From Terribacillus aidingensis (lineage in GTDB: Bacteria; Bacillota; Bacilli; Bacillales; Amphibacillaceae), in NCBI RefSeq assembly GCF_040703035.1, contig NZ_CP159996.1, positions 2,576,001 through 2,640,000 on the forward strand: a DNA stretch of 64,000 nucleotides, written 5' to 3'. Both the position numbers and the translations under genes were made by a program. Below the pieces are notes generated by a model. The model did not search any database, was not told the origin of the DNA, and saw only the letters and a list, made by a program, of their open reading frames with translations. The number at the start of each line of letters is the position of its first letter. Within the stretch, counting starts at the first letter, position 1. This document shows, in pieces, positions 27,172-36,046 of the stretch.

Positions 27172-27444
27172 TTAATGATCTACTGCACTTCTGTAACGTG
27201 TACTTTGTCTTGAATAAGATTCAATTTCTGCATCTTTATTCAGTGTGACGCTATACACACCAAGCATTTCGTCTTTTGCATACTTCTTCATATAATCCCT
27301 TTCTTCAAATACTTCTATAGTGACAGTCCATCCGTCTGCACTATCTTCACCCTGTCTCGGTTCCACTGCTGTGATTTTATGGGGCGGCGCGATATATTCT
27401 TCAAAGAAGCTGCTAACTTTTTTCATGATTTCTGTAATGCTCAT
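27172..27444 (-). CDS. gvpR: Gas vesicle protein GvpO/GvpR
   Basis: 90 residues with ATG after a G-rich AAAGGGGGG site. MSITEIMKKVSSFFEEYIAPPHKITAVEPRQG leads into GWTVTIEVFEERDYMKKYAKDEMLGVYSVTLNKDAEIESYSR, the GvpO family pattern, called GvpR in B. megaterium. It lies between gvpA and gvpF. Its proposed roles are in assembly or expression control. Confidence 0.88.
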   Translation of the reverse strand: MSITEIMKKVSSFFEEYIAPPHKITAVEPRQGEDSADGWTVTIEVFEERDYMKKYAKDEMLGVYSVTLNKDAEIESYSRQSTRYRSAVDH

Positions 27445-27501
27445 ATTCCCCCCCCTTTAACTAAATTATGAAAGAGGAAACAGTCCTAAAGCCTGCTCTC
27501 C

Positions 27502-27765
27502 TCATACACTGAATAAGGAATTGCTTCGTTCATTCTTTTGCTCCGGTAATCCCTCATTTTGTACTTCGTCACGCAATAGCCCGACTGCTTCCGCATATCG
27601 CAGCCATGTATCCACACTTGCGATTACGACTCTGGCCTCGATTGTTAGAATTTCAATTCCTACTACAGAGACCCGGACAAACGCGTCAATTACAATCCCT
27701 TTATCTAAAATGCGGTCAATTACATCTGCCAAGCCGGAACTATCTGTACTTTTTTGAACTGCCAT
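27502..27765 (-). CDS. gvpA: Major gas vesicle structural protein GvpA/GvpB
   Basis: 87 residues from ATG 27765 after AAGGAG. The highly conserved shell-protein core [56 protein letters not shown] covers residues 8-63. This is the only full shell gene in the window; B. megaterium has two (gvpA and gvpB). The C-terminal tail is polar and variable. It is the expected main component of the ribbed vesicle wall. Confidence 0.96.
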   Translation of the reverse strand: MAVQKSTDSSGLADVIDRILDKGIVIDAFVRVSVVGIEILTIEARVVIASVDTWLRYAEAVGLLRDEVQNEGLPEQKNERSNSLFSV

Positions 27766-27780
27766 GTTAAACACTCCTTC

Positions 27781-28245
27781 TTATTTTTTCTTCACGTCGC
27801 TCAACTTTTTCGCTGCTGCCGGCCCTTTTACATCCCGGTAGCTTTTTATATCTTCAATATGTTTGATTTTAGAAACAGACTTGACTTGCGGGCCATGGTT
27901 ATCAGATCCGCGGTCACCCTCCACCTTGTCCTTCATCTGCTTTGCAGTATCCTGGAGTTCATCTTTCCAATCCAGTAATTTCGTCCTCAGCTTATCGGCC
28001 GATTGCTGAGCCTTTTCGTGTACATCAGTACCTTTGTTTTCCTTGATATGTTCAAGTTTTGAAGCGGCAGTTTCTGCTTTTTCTCCTACCTTATTCGATA
28101 GAGAGGCTTCCATTTGATCCTTTGCTATCTGCCCCATTTTTTTCTTAAGGTTTTTCTTCTTTTCCTCGGGAATAGCTTTTTTTAGAACACCGGTTACCAG
28201 CCGCGTTGCTGCCTTAGCTGTTATTGTTTTGTAAGCTTTAACGAT
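27781..28245 (-). CDS. gvpQ: Gas vesicle protein GvpQ, probable non-AUG (ATC) start
   Basis: The frame to ATG 28137 gives only 118 residues and has no ribosome site before it. Reading upstream in frame, the protein continues through AYKTITAKAATRLVTGVLKKAIPEEKKK to an ATC codon at 28243-28245, five bases after a perfect AGGAGGTG, with an in-frame TGA immediately before. No ATG, GTG or TTG exists in this extension; a CTG at 28198-28200 is the only alternative. The body is a Lys/Glu/Asp-rich helical protein (DKLRTKLLDWKDELQDTAKQMKDKV). It is placed first in the cluster as GvpQ is upstream of gvpB in B. megaterium; the name rests mainly on position. Confidence 0.68.
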   Translation of the reverse strand: MVKAYKTITAKAATRLVTGVLKKAIPEEKKKNLKKKMGQIAKDQMEASLSNKVGEKAETAASKLEHIKENKGTDVHEKAQQSADKLRTKLLDWKDELQDTAKQMKDKVEGDRGSDNHGPQVKSVSKIKHIEDIKSYRDVKGPAAAKKLSDVKKK

Positions 28246-28352
28246 TGCTCACCTCCTGTGCACATAGAAGCTACATTCCCAGAAGTAATCACTTTTATAG
28301 CAAAAAAATTGTGAATGAAGATATTGGCATCATTGGTAACAAAAAATAAGAA

Positions 28353-28382
28353 AACCGCGCTATCTGATGCGATAGCGCGGTT
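28353..28382 (-). terminator. Terminator between the AraC gene and the gas vesicle cluster
   Basis: A perfect 12-bp stem (AACCGCGCTATC with GATAGCGCGGTT, 6-base loop) is followed on the minus strand by TTTT. It insulates gvpQ from upstream transcription. The 110 bp from here to gvpQ hold no promoter I can name with confidence. Confidence 0.85.
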
Positions 28383-28478
28383 GCAACGTTTCTTGCTCTT
28401 AATAATATTGTTAATCACTGTTTCCTTGTAAAGATGTTCATTTTTTAGTTGACTTTCTAATTTCTAATAAGTGGAATC

Positions 28479-29255
28479 TTACCTTATATTCACCACATAA
28501 TCATGTGCAGTTAATCCATAGACACTTTTGAAATGCTTATTCAAATGAGTCAGATCAACAAACCCACAAGCCGCAACTGCTTCATATATATCTTTGTTTT
28601 TCTCTATGATTTGCTTCGCATGCTGGACTTTGCTACTTAGGAAATACTGATACGGCGAAATGCCCGTATGCATGTTAAACAATCTAATAAATTTGTATTT
28701 CGAAATTTGTAATTCATGACTTATTTCATCCAGTTTTAGTACACCTTGAAGGTTGCTGTGAATCATTTCCTTCGCCTTCAGAATTAATGCATTATCCTTT
28801 TTACTGGTAGTATTTAATTCCGTTTTTGTGAGTCTATCTGCTAGAGAAACTGCTAGTTCATTACTTAGGACTTCTTCGGTTTCATTTAATATTGCCTGAC
28901 CAAGTCTCAGGATCTTTTTTTCGAGTCCAGCATCATATACGATTGGCTCTGCAAAACGAATCAATTCCTTTTGCCCTGTAATTTCCTGCAGCAACTCCGG
29001 CTCCAAGTACAGCATCACATACTCAAGACCAGTCTCATCGTGTGCCATACCATCATGTGTCTGTTCCGGATTAAATAACATCACGCCATTTGGATAAGAC
29101 AATTGCTTGTGGCCTTCCAAATTATATTGTTGTATACCTCGTAAGGTAACACCCATTGCATACTCCCTATGCGCATGTTTCTTATATGTGAATTCCTTCA
29201 TGCTCGCCGACAAGACAGTGATCCCAGCCGACTTCTTATAGATGAACTTTTCCAT
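28479..29255 (-). CDS. AraC family transcriptional regulator
   Basis: 258 residues from ATG 29255, after AGAGGTGAAGGAA. An N-terminal cupin-like sensor (HREYAMGVTLRGIQQYNLEG near 30-50) precedes a C-terminal double HTH with LDEISHELQISKYKFIRLFNMHTGISPYQYFLSSKVQHAKQII and VAACGFVDLTHLNKHFKSVYGLTAHDYV at about 175-255. It lies 20 bp after the LysE-type exporter gene in the same direction, an arrangement common for regulators of amino acid exporters. The ligand is unknown. Confidence 0.9.
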   Translation of the reverse strand: MEKFIYKKSAGITVLSASMKEFTYKKHAHREYAMGVTLRGIQQYNLEGHKQLSYPNGVMLFNPEQTHDGMAHDETGLEYVMLYLEPELLQEITGQKELIRFAEPIVYDAGLEKKILRLGQAILNETEEVLSNELAVSLADRLTKTELNTTSKKDNALILKAKEMIHSNLQGVLKLDEISHELQISKYKFIRLFNMHTGISPYQYFLSSKVQHAKQIIEKNKDIYEAVAACGFVDLTHLNKHFKSVYGLTAHDYVVNIR

Positions 29256-29274
29256 TTCCTTCACCTCTGGTTAT

Positions 29275-29850
29275 CTAAATCCATATCATGCAGGCTGCAT
29301 AGAGTAAAAACACTGCCATGAGTATATTTACTACTTTGGTATGTTTCTGCAGGAATCTCTTAAAGATAGTTCCGAAAAGGATCCATCCAATGAAAGCCAA
29401 GAAACCAATTATCGTTATAACAGCAACAAAGATCAGTATCACTACATTTTCTGTATAGTTTTTCATAACGAAACTGGGAATGACAGTCAGTGTAAAGATA
29501 ATCACCTTCGGATTTAAAAACTGCATGAAGAAACCGGATAGAAAAGTGCCGTTCAGTTGGCCGCTCTTTTTCGAGCTATCTGACTTATATATTTGATATG
29601 CAAGGTATACCATGTAAAGACTTCCGATTACTTGCAGGAAAACTAGTATTTTCGGTAAAACAGTTACAAGTACTGCATTCAGTATAGCAGATAGAAATAA
29701 CAGCAGACTAAATGCGAGGGTCGCTCCGTACGTATAGCGCATTGCTCTTTTAGTACCAAATTGATTCACAGTTGATAAGATAACAATATTCGTAGGTCCA
29801 GGTGTAAATGTAACGATAAAGCAGTAAATAAGAAAAGAAGTGATATTCAT
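29275..29850 (-). CDS. LysE family translocator
   Basis: 191 residues with six hydrophobic helices. The family signature FTPGPTNIVILSTVNQFG lies at about residues 15-32, followed by GATLAFSLLLFLSAILNAVL and GFFMQFLNPKVIIFTLTVIPSF near 105-126. LysE/RhtB proteins export amino acids or their derivatives. The AraC gene downstream probably controls it. Substrate not determinable. Confidence 0.9.
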   Translation of the reverse strand: MNITSFLIYCFIVTFTPGPTNIVILSTVNQFGTKRAMRYTYGATLAFSLLLFLSAILNAVLVTVLPKILVFLQVIGSLYMVYLAYQIYKSDSSKKSGQLNGTFLSGFFMQFLNPKVIIFTLTVIPSFVMKNYTENVVILIFVAVITIIGFLAFIGWILFGTIFKRFLQKHTKVVNILMAVFLLYAACMIWI

Positions 29851-29943
29851 GCTGACTCTCCTTTTTCAGTGGTCTAACATGAATATAAACCGAAACAACT
29901 GGTGTTATATAGTACATTATTGCAATTGCTTTCCAATAAAAAA

Positions 29944-29964
29944 AGACTGCCCTATAGGCAGTCT
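29944..29964 (-). terminator. Terminator after the yhjB-like gene
   Basis: An 8-bp stem (AGACTGCC with GGCAGTCT, 5-base loop) has AAAAAA on the plus-strand side, giving a U-run for the minus-strand transcript. Confidence 0.8.
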
Positions 29965-29980
29965 CCACAAATCTTCAACC

Positions 29981-31438
29981 TTATTCAGCAACGCAATTAT
30001 TTTTCCGCGTTGCTAAACTCACTATAATCATGACAACGCAGTTGATGACCAAAGCAATGATTCCCGTGTTCACATCATTCCATGATGCTGGCAAGGCTGG
30101 GATAAGATCCACTAAGGTTGTTTGACTGATTGTAATATACGCAACAGTTATTAGTCCGGCAATGATTCCCGCTGCTGCCCCATACTTATTGATGAAGCTG
30201 CGCTTCCACAAGCTGCAGAATAGTGACGGAGCGAGTTGCGTCATCAGACTGTAGCCCATCAATATGATATTCGATAACGTTGCTCCTCCGTGCAGTGTGA
30301 AATAGACTGCCAGCAAGGAAACAATCGGAACAAACAATCTAGCCAACTTTCCTATTGTCTTGTCACTTGTCTTAGGTGCAAACACCTGATAGATATTTTT
30401 TGCAAGTAGAGTGGCTGTATTCATGACCAGCAAGGAACCTGGTACCAACGCTGTCAGCAATCCCGCGCCGCCGATGATACCGATCACCCACGGGTCGAAG
30501 GTCTCAATCGATAGTCGCAATAGGGAAAGATCCACATCTTCCCCTTCCAATCCAGGCACAGCCAGAATCGATGCTGTTCCGACGAAAAAGACGAATAAAA
30601 GCATAAGTGTATAAAGCGGGCTTATTATCGCGTTTTTACGGAAGACCTTCTCGCTTTTCGCTGTATACGTGGAACTGAACACTTGCGGCCACATATAGAA
30701 CCCAAGCACGAGCAGCAAAACAGTTGAGATGACCCATGTCATACTATAGCCTTCATCCGGGAACTTGAGAAATTCAGGGTTAGCCGCGTGAACTGCCTCG
30801 AACATAGGCTGGAAGCCGCCATAATAATGAAGCGGCAGATAGATACCGAGGAAGCAAATGACGATTACCATGACAATATCCTTGATTGCAGCTGTCCATG
30901 CTGAACCATGTACGCCCGAAAGCATCACATAAATCGTTAAGCTGATAGCGCCGATCCATACAGCAGTTTGCATAGAAATAGCCCCATATGATGCTTGTGA
31001 AACGATGATTCCCAACCCCTTAAGCTGCACAACAATGACAGGAATCATACCAATCACCCCGACTAGTGCAACAAGTACACCTAGATACGGACTGTTAAAC
31101 TTACTGACGAAGAAATCAGATTGTGACACAAGTCTATGTTCCTTCGCGTATCGCCATATGACCGGCAAAAGCCAATAAGACATAACATATGACAAACCAA
31201 TATACATAAGTACATATAAAGCAGGTGCGCCTTTCCCATATGCCCAGCCGCTTCCACCCAGGAAGGAGAATGTTGTATAAATTTCCCCTGCCATTAACAG
31301 GAAGACAAAAATGCCGCTGAATCCTCGGCCTCCGACTGTCCATTGCTCCAGGTCCATATCCTTTCCTTTTGTGGATCTGATCCCCAGGAAGACTGCCAAA
31401 AGCAAAAATCCCGATATAATTATAAGTGCAATATTCAT
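29981..31438 (-). CDS. yhjB: Sodium:solute symporter (YhjB-like)
   Basis: 485 residues, about 13 hydrophobic segments. SSS family marks are DLEQWTVGGRGFSGIFVFLLMAGEIYTTFSFLGGSGWAYGKG near 29-70 and the sodium-site region around GAAGIIAGL near 425. The start overlaps the upstream DUF3311 gene by 4 bp, as in B. subtilis yhjC-yhjB. Monocarboxylates or related solutes are plausible substrates but this is not shown. Confidence 0.88.
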   Translation of the reverse strand: MNIALIIISGFLLLAVFLGIRSTKGKDMDLEQWTVGGRGFSGIFVFLLMAGEIYTTFSFLGGSGWAYGKGAPALYVLMYIGLSYVMSYWLLPVIWRYAKEHRLVSQSDFFVSKFNSPYLGVLVALVGVIGMIPVIVVQLKGLGIIVSQASYGAISMQTAVWIGAISLTIYVMLSGVHGSAWTAAIKDIVMVIVICFLGIYLPLHYYGGFQPMFEAVHAANPEFLKFPDEGYSMTWVISTVLLLVLGFYMWPQVFSSTYTAKSEKVFRKNAIISPLYTLMLLFVFFVGTASILAVPGLEGEDVDLSLLRLSIETFDPWVIGIIGGAGLLTALVPGSLLVMNTATLLAKNIYQVFAPKTSDKTIGKLARLFVPIVSLLAVYFTLHGGATLSNIILMGYSLMTQLAPSLFCSLWKRSFINKYGAAAGIIAGLITVAYITISQTTLVDLIPALPASWNDVNTGIIALVINCVVMIIVSLATRKNNCVAE

Positions 31439-31635
31439 TTTTTCTCATCCTCTTTATTCCGTGGATCTAGTTTGTACATGATTGCCAAGATAACCGATGT
31501 AAGAACAGTCCATAGAACCACCCAAAACATCACGAACGGCATGCCAAGTACAAAAGGTTCCACTCTATTTGCGAATGGGAGGAATCCCAGCATCCCGATG
31601 AAGGGAATGACAGTGAGAAAATATAAACGTTTCAT
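31435..31635 (-). CDS. yhjC: DUF3311 small membrane protein (YhjC-like)
   Basis: 66 residues from ATG 31635, nine bases after GGATGGTG; an ATG at 31650 is in frame but has no site. Two helices (about 3-20 and 32-52) flank NRVEPFVLGMPFVMFW, the DUF3311 signature. DUF3311 proteins are encoded beside SSS symporters and may be small accessory subunits. The length equals that of B. subtilis YhjC. Confidence 0.85.
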   Translation of the reverse strand: MKRLYFLTVIPFIGMLGFLPFANRVEPFVLGMPFVMFWVVLWTVLTSVILAIMYKLDPRNKEDEKK

Positions 31636-31777
31636 TTTTGATTTCACCATCCAAGTTTGTTTTACATTGCTTTTCTCTCAAAAAGCACATGATGATATCA
31701 TAATCCTTCTGCTCTTGATAAGCAAAATTAATTTAACAAGAAGAAATCAAGTGGTTAAGACAAAAGTGCTATAGCCA

Positions 31778-31831
31778 AAAAAATCCGAACGAAGCAAATC
31801 TTTCATTGAATTTGCATCGTTCGGATTTTTT
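31778..31831. terminator. Strong bidirectional hairpin
   Basis: A 22-bp stem with one mismatch (31778-31799 with 31810-31831) is bordered by A6 and T6. It separates yhjCB from the repeat region beyond it. Confidence 0.8.
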
Positions 31832-31855
31832 ATTCGAATTACTAGTATGGATACC

Positions 31856-31975
31856 GCTCCGGCAGAATACTTCGCTTACCGCGGGCACAGCCTCAGCCTC
31901 CTCGCGGAAAATCACCGCTGTGGGGTCTTCGACTTGTGCTTTTCCCGCAGGAGTCTTCGTATTCTGCCTGCGCTG
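31856..31975. repeat. Imperfect palindromic intergenic element, about 115 bp
   Basis: The ends GGCAGAATAC (31861-31870) and GTATTCTGCC (31959-31968) are exact inverted repeats. Inside are CCTCCTCGCGGAAAA and the partly complementary TTTTCCCGCAGGAG. The wording around GAGGAGGCTGAGGC and CCCGCGG on the reverse strand is familiar from repeated intergenic elements of Bacillaceae genomes. No open reading frame or transposase is present. Confidence 0.6.
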
Positions 31976-32115
31976 CTGTATCGATATATAAAAGAGATAT
32001 TAGTTACTACTAATAACTAGCGGAGGAAATACACGGAGACTCCTCAAAATAAAGACCAATTTTTTCGTGCGATGTTATACAAAGTAGCATTCCTTGTCCT
32101 GCGGAAGGAAGGCCT

Positions 32116-32155
32116 AGGTGAGACCCCGGAGTGCGCCAGCACGAGGAGGCTCACC
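32116..32155. repeat. Second palindromic intergenic element
   Basis: GGTGAG and CTCACC bound a GC-rich core with CCCGGAGTGCGCCAGCACGA. It lies between the first element and the gntP stop. Together, 31650-32189 holds no gene, only hairpins and these elements. Confidence 0.5.
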
Positions 32156-32188
32156 AGCCACCTGCTATACAAACAAGGATTTTCTGCA

Positions 32189-33511
32189 TCAAACGAATAT
32201 ATCCATAATCAATACGCCGCCGAATGCTACAAATGACAGTATCGTTTCGAGAACGGTCCATGTTCGGAATGTCTCTTTGACGGTAAGTCCGAGGTACTCC
32301 TTGACCATCCAGAAACCGGCATCATTCACGTGGGAGAACATGAGGGAACCGGCTCCGGTAGCGATGACGAGTAGCTCTAGATTGACACCTGACATGTGCG
32401 CGATGATCGGAGATACAATACCTGCTGCTGTTGTCAGCGCAACTGTTGCGGATCCTGTTGCAATTCGGATCAGGCCGGCAACGATGAATGCGAGTACGAT
32501 TGGAGAAAGAGATAGATGCTCTGACATTTGCGCAATTGTATCGCCAACTCCACTGTCGATGAGCACCTGCTTGAACCCTCCGCCAGCACCAATAATCAAG
32601 ATAATGGAACCAACCGGCAGGATGCACTCCTCCGTCATTCTCTTCAAACGATCCTTATTCATACCTTGACGGAAACCAAGGAAATAGTAAGCTGCAAATA
32701 CTGCAATCAATAGCGCTACTAACGGACTTCCGATAAAGACAAGCAGTTTCTCCGCTAGACTAGGAAGCGGCAGATATGGCCCAATTGCTGACAATATCAT
32801 CAATATGACTGGCAGCAGGATAACAAAGAAGCTGATACCTGTGCCTGGCTTGCTTTCAGGCTGTGTCACTTTAATGAGATTAGGCTCTCCTACTGGAATA
32901 ACCCGTTTATGCACCCACTTGGCAAATACCGGTCCGCCTAGAATACCTGCAGGGATAGCGATAATAAGGGAGTACAATAATACCATTCCAAGATCTGCCT
33001 CGAAAATGCTGATAGCTGCCAGTGCACCTGGATGCGGCGGCACAAGTCCGTGCACAATGGATAGACCGGCTATGACAGGCAAAGCGATCAGCAAAATATT
33101 CTGCTTTGTTGTCTTATAGATACTGATAACAAGCGGGAGTACGATCAGAATACCCACCTCAAAAAATACTGGAATTCCGATGATGAAACCGGCAATAAAC
33201 ATAGCCCACGGTAATCTTTTCGGCCCAAACATCTTTACGAAGAAGTCTGCCACCTGATTACCGGCACCCGAATCCGCCATCATCTTACCAAGGATCGTAC
33301 CGAGCGCAAGGATACCGACTAGATGCCCAAGGACACCGCCGACACCTGTCTCATAAGCTCCGACAATCTGATCAAATGACAAACCTGCGGTAATGGCAAG
33401 GAAGAGACTGGCCACGGTCAAGCTGATAAACGCATGCCATTTGAAAACCGTGACACCGATGATAACGATCACGATTGATAATAAGGTCATGAGTAAAAGA
33501 TAGATTTCCAT
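32189..33511 (-). CDS. gntP: Gluconate:H+ symporter (GntP family)
   Basis: 440 residues, about 12 hydrophobic segments. Family marks include VGGVLGHLVGILALGTILGKMMADSGA near residue 56, PHPGALAAISIFEAD near 157, and HVNDAGFWMVKEYLGLTVKETFRTW near 390, the conserved C-terminal signature. It imports gluconate for the kinase encoded upstream. A cre-like box lies in the gap before it, so it may have its own CcpA control in addition to the operon promoter. Confidence 0.94.
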   Translation of the reverse strand: MEIYLLLMTLLSIVIVIIGVTVFKWHAFISLTVASLFLAITAGLSFDQIVGAYETGVGGVLGHLVGILALGTILGKMMADSGAGNQVADFFVKMFGPKRLPWAMFIAGFIIGIPVFFEVGILIVLPLVISIYKTTKQNILLIALPVIAGLSIVHGLVPPHPGALAAISIFEADLGMVLLYSLIIAIPAGILGGPVFAKWVHKRVIPVGEPNLIKVTQPESKPGTGISFFVILLPVILMILSAIGPYLPLPSLAEKLLVFIGSPLVALLIAVFAAYYFLGFRQGMNKDRLKRMTEECILPVGSIILIIGAGGGFKQVLIDSGVGDTIAQMSEHLSLSPIVLAFIVAGLIRIATGSATVALTTAAGIVSPIIAHMSGVNLELLVIATGAGSLMFSHVNDAGFWMVKEYLGLTVKETFRTWTVLETILSFVAFGGVLIMDIFV

Positions 33512-33533
33512 CTCTCGATTTCCCCTCTCTCTA

Positions 33534-33547
33534 TTTAAGCGCTTTCA
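33534..33547 (-). promoter_or_regulatory. cre-like box between gntK and gntP
   Basis: TGAAAGCGCTTAAA on the minus strand matches the CcpA consensus at 13 of 14 positions (A instead of C at position 13). It lies 22 bp ahead of gntP and could act as a roadblock. Confidence 0.65.
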
Positions 33548-33571
33548 AACCTATAGGCGAAAGTTGCTGCT

Positions 33572-35113
33572 TTAGCGCAGCATCCTCCGCTGGAAATCAG
33601 CGATTCGTTCATATTCTGTTTGGAAGCTTCTGGACAACTGAATATAAATACTCATTAGTTCCTGATACACTTCTACACAATCCGGATCTGGAGTATGATG
33701 ATACGTTCTGCCAATCATATCGTTTACCACATCAAAGGAATCGATATCCCCTAAGCTGTACAAACCGAGAATAGCTGCTCCTAAGCAGGAGCTTTCATAG
33801 CTTTCCGGTATATGCACTTCCTGATCGAATATATCCGCCATCATCTGTCTCCACATTTCAGATCGTGCAAATCCACCTGTTGCTTGGATTCGTTTCGGCT
33901 TACCGGTAAGTTCCGTTAAAGCAAGCAGCACAGAGTACAGATTGAAAAGCACACCTTCCAGCACCGCCCGGATCATATGCTCCTTTTTATGATGCAGACC
34001 AAGTCCGAAGAAAGAACCGCGGGCATTGGCATCCCAAAGTGGTGCCCGCTCCCCGGCAAGGTATGGATGAAATAGCAAACCGTCTGATCCTGGATTTACC
34101 GTTGAAGCGATTTTTGTCAGCACTTGATATGGATCGATACCAAGTCTAGCTGCTGTTTCTGTCTCAGCAGCTCCGAGTTCATCCCGTACCCAGCGTAGCA
34201 CGACGCCTCCGTTATTCACGGGACCACCGATAACCCAATGATTCTCCGTCAAGGCATAACAGAATATACGGCCCTTCGGATCAGTTGTCGGTTTGTCCGT
34301 TACAGCTCGGATCGCGCCGCTGGTTCCGATTGTTACGGCTACTACACCTTCTTCGACGGCGCCGACACCAAGATTCGAAAGGACACCATCACTTGCACCA
34401 ATGATGAATGGTGTTTGCCGCAGCACACCAAGTTTTTCTGCCATTTGCTCGGTGAGACCAACAAATTGGTACGTCGTCGAAACAGGCTCAGATAGTTTAT
34501 CTTCCGTAACCCCAGCTACCTGCAATGCTTCCTTATCCCAAGCAAGCTCTTCCAGGTTGAACATTCCGGTTGCAGATGCGATGGAATAATCGACCTTATA
34601 ACTGCCGAACAGTTTGAAAAAGACATACTCCTTAATAGAGATGAACTTAGCTGCTTGTTCAAAAGTGGCTGGATGTTCTTCTTTAAGCCAGCGCAATTTT
34701 GATAGAGGAGCCATCGGATGGATCGGTGTGCCTGTGCGTAAGTAGATGCTATGGCTATCCGTCTCTTCTTTGATTTTTTCCGTCCATTTCGTCGCGCGGT
34801 TATCAGCCCATGTGATACATGCTGTGAGCGGTTTATCATTTGCATCAACTGCTATCACACTGTGCATGGCGGAACTGAAGGAAATACAGCGGATTGCCGC
34901 TTTGTCTACGCCGCTTACCTGAATCGTATCCCGGATTGCCGTTACAACAGCTTGGTAGATGACTTCCGGATCTTGTTCTGCGGTTTCAGCTGTAGGCGAA
35001 TGCAAAGGATATTCAATGCCTTCCTTTGCAATTACCTCACCCTCGGTTGTGAACAGGACTGTCTTCGTACTTGTTGTGCCCATGTCCACACCGATCATAT
35101 AGGAAGCTGCCAA
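33572..35113 (-). CDS. gntK: Gluconokinase (FGGY family)
   Basis: 513 residues. The FGGY actin-like fold shows IGVDMGTTSTKTVLF near residue 7, CITWADNRATKW near 90, VTIGTSGAIRAVTDKP near 267 and IQATGGFARSEMWRQMMADIFDQEV near 410. It phosphorylates gluconate to 6-phosphogluconate. It lies 20 bp downstream of the 6-phosphogluconate dehydrogenase gene and upstream of gntP. Confidence 0.93.
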   Translation of the reverse strand: MAASYMIGVDMGTTSTKTVLFTTEGEVIAKEGIEYPLHSPTAETAEQDPEVIYQAVVTAIRDTIQVSGVDKAAIRCISFSSAMHSVIAVDANDKPLTACITWADNRATKWTEKIKEETDSHSIYLRTGTPIHPMAPLSKLRWLKEEHPATFEQAAKFISIKEYVFFKLFGSYKVDYSIASATGMFNLEELAWDKEALQVAGVTEDKLSEPVSTTYQFVGLTEQMAEKLGVLRQTPFIIGASDGVLSNLGVGAVEEGVVAVTIGTSGAIRAVTDKPTTDPKGRIFCYALTENHWVIGGPVNNGGVVLRWVRDELGAAETETAARLGIDPYQVLTKIASTVNPGSDGLLFHPYLAGERAPLWDANARGSFFGLGLHHKKEHMIRAVLEGVLFNLYSVLLALTELTGKPKRIQATGGFARSEMWRQMMADIFDQEVHIPESYESSCLGAAILGLYSLGDIDSFDVVNDMIGRTYHHTPDPDCVEVYQELMSIYIQLSRSFQTEYERIADFQRRMLR

Positions 35114-35133
35114 CGTCTTCCCCTCCCTTTTCT

Positions 35134-36030
35134 TTAGCGTTTCACCACTGCATGTCCACCGAATTCATTTCGCAGTGCTGCTACTACTTTTCCAGAGAAA
35201 GTATCTTCGTCCAAGGAACGGTAACGCATCATAAGTGACATTGCGATGACTGGAGTTGCAGCTTGCAATTCAAGCGCCGTCTCAACCGTCCATTTTCCTT
35301 CACCGGAAGAATGCATCACGCCGCGAATCGCATCAAGTTTTGGATCCTTGCTGAAAGCAGATTCCACAAGTTCCATCAACCAAGAACGGACAACGGAGCC
35401 GTTGTTCCACATCTTCGCAACTTGCTCATAATCAAAGTCGTAATCACTTTTTTCTAACACTTCGAAGCCTTCGGCAATTGCCTGCATCATGCCATACTCG
35501 ATTCCGTTATGGACCATCTTCAGGAAGTGACCGCTGCCGCTTTTACCAGCGTAGTGATAGCCATTTTCCACGCTGATCGCTTGGAAGATAGGTTCAATCG
35601 TCTTGAACACCTCTGCATCGCCGCCAATCATTGTACATACGCCGTTACGAGCACCGTCTGTTCCGCCGCTTGTACCAACGTCGAAGAAGTGTACGCCTAG
35701 TTCAGCGAAAATTTTGGATCGTTCCACGGATTGCTTATAGTTAGAGTTACCGCCATCCATCAGGATGTCTCCCTCGGATAGATAGCCTTTTAATTCCTCT
35801 AGCACTTTATCAGTGATTTCACCAGCCGGTACCATCGACCAGACAATTTTAGGGCTTGGCAGCTGTTCTACCAATTCTTTTAAAGAACTTGCAGCTGATC
35901 CCTTGGATTCAGCGAATTTAGCACGTGCTTCTTCACTTACATCAAAAGCTGTAACATCGAAGTTATTATCCAATAAGTTCAAACCAAGATTGAATCCCAT
36001 TTTTCCAAGACCGATTAATCCAATATGCAT
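35134..36030 (-). CDS. gnd: 6-phosphogluconate dehydrogenase, decarboxylating, short NAD-type
   Basis: 298 residues, the short form rather than the roughly 470-residue GntZ/GndA type. The Rossmann motif IGLIGLGKMGFNL is at residue 3, the substrate segment DGGNSNY near 91, DVGTSGGTDGARNG near 117 and the catalytic KMVHNGIEYGMMQAIAEG near 170. It converts 6-phosphogluconate to ribulose 5-phosphate. As first gene of the operon it faces the divergent RpiR regulator and a shared control region with a perfect cre box. Confidence 0.93.
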   Translation of the reverse strand: MHIGLIGLGKMGFNLGLNLLDNNFDVTAFDVSEEARAKFAESKGSAASSLKELVEQLPSPKIVWSMVPAGEITDKVLEELKGYLSEGDILMDGGNSNYKQSVERSKIFAELGVHFFDVGTSGGTDGARNGVCTMIGGDAEVFKTIEPIFQAISVENGYHYAGKSGSGHFLKMVHNGIEYGMMQAIAEGFEVLEKSDYDFDYEQVAKMWNNGSVVRSWLMELVESAFSKDPKLDAIRGVMHSSGEGKWTVETALELQAATPVIAMSLMMRYRSLDEDTFSGKVVAALRNEFGGHAVVKR

Positions 36031-36046
36031 GATAAGTTAGCTCCTT

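Noticed and set aside
31856..32155. Intergenic repeats as a CRISPR array or insertion sequence.
   Set aside because: There are no regular direct repeats with spacers, no cas genes, and no transposase frame or terminal duplication.
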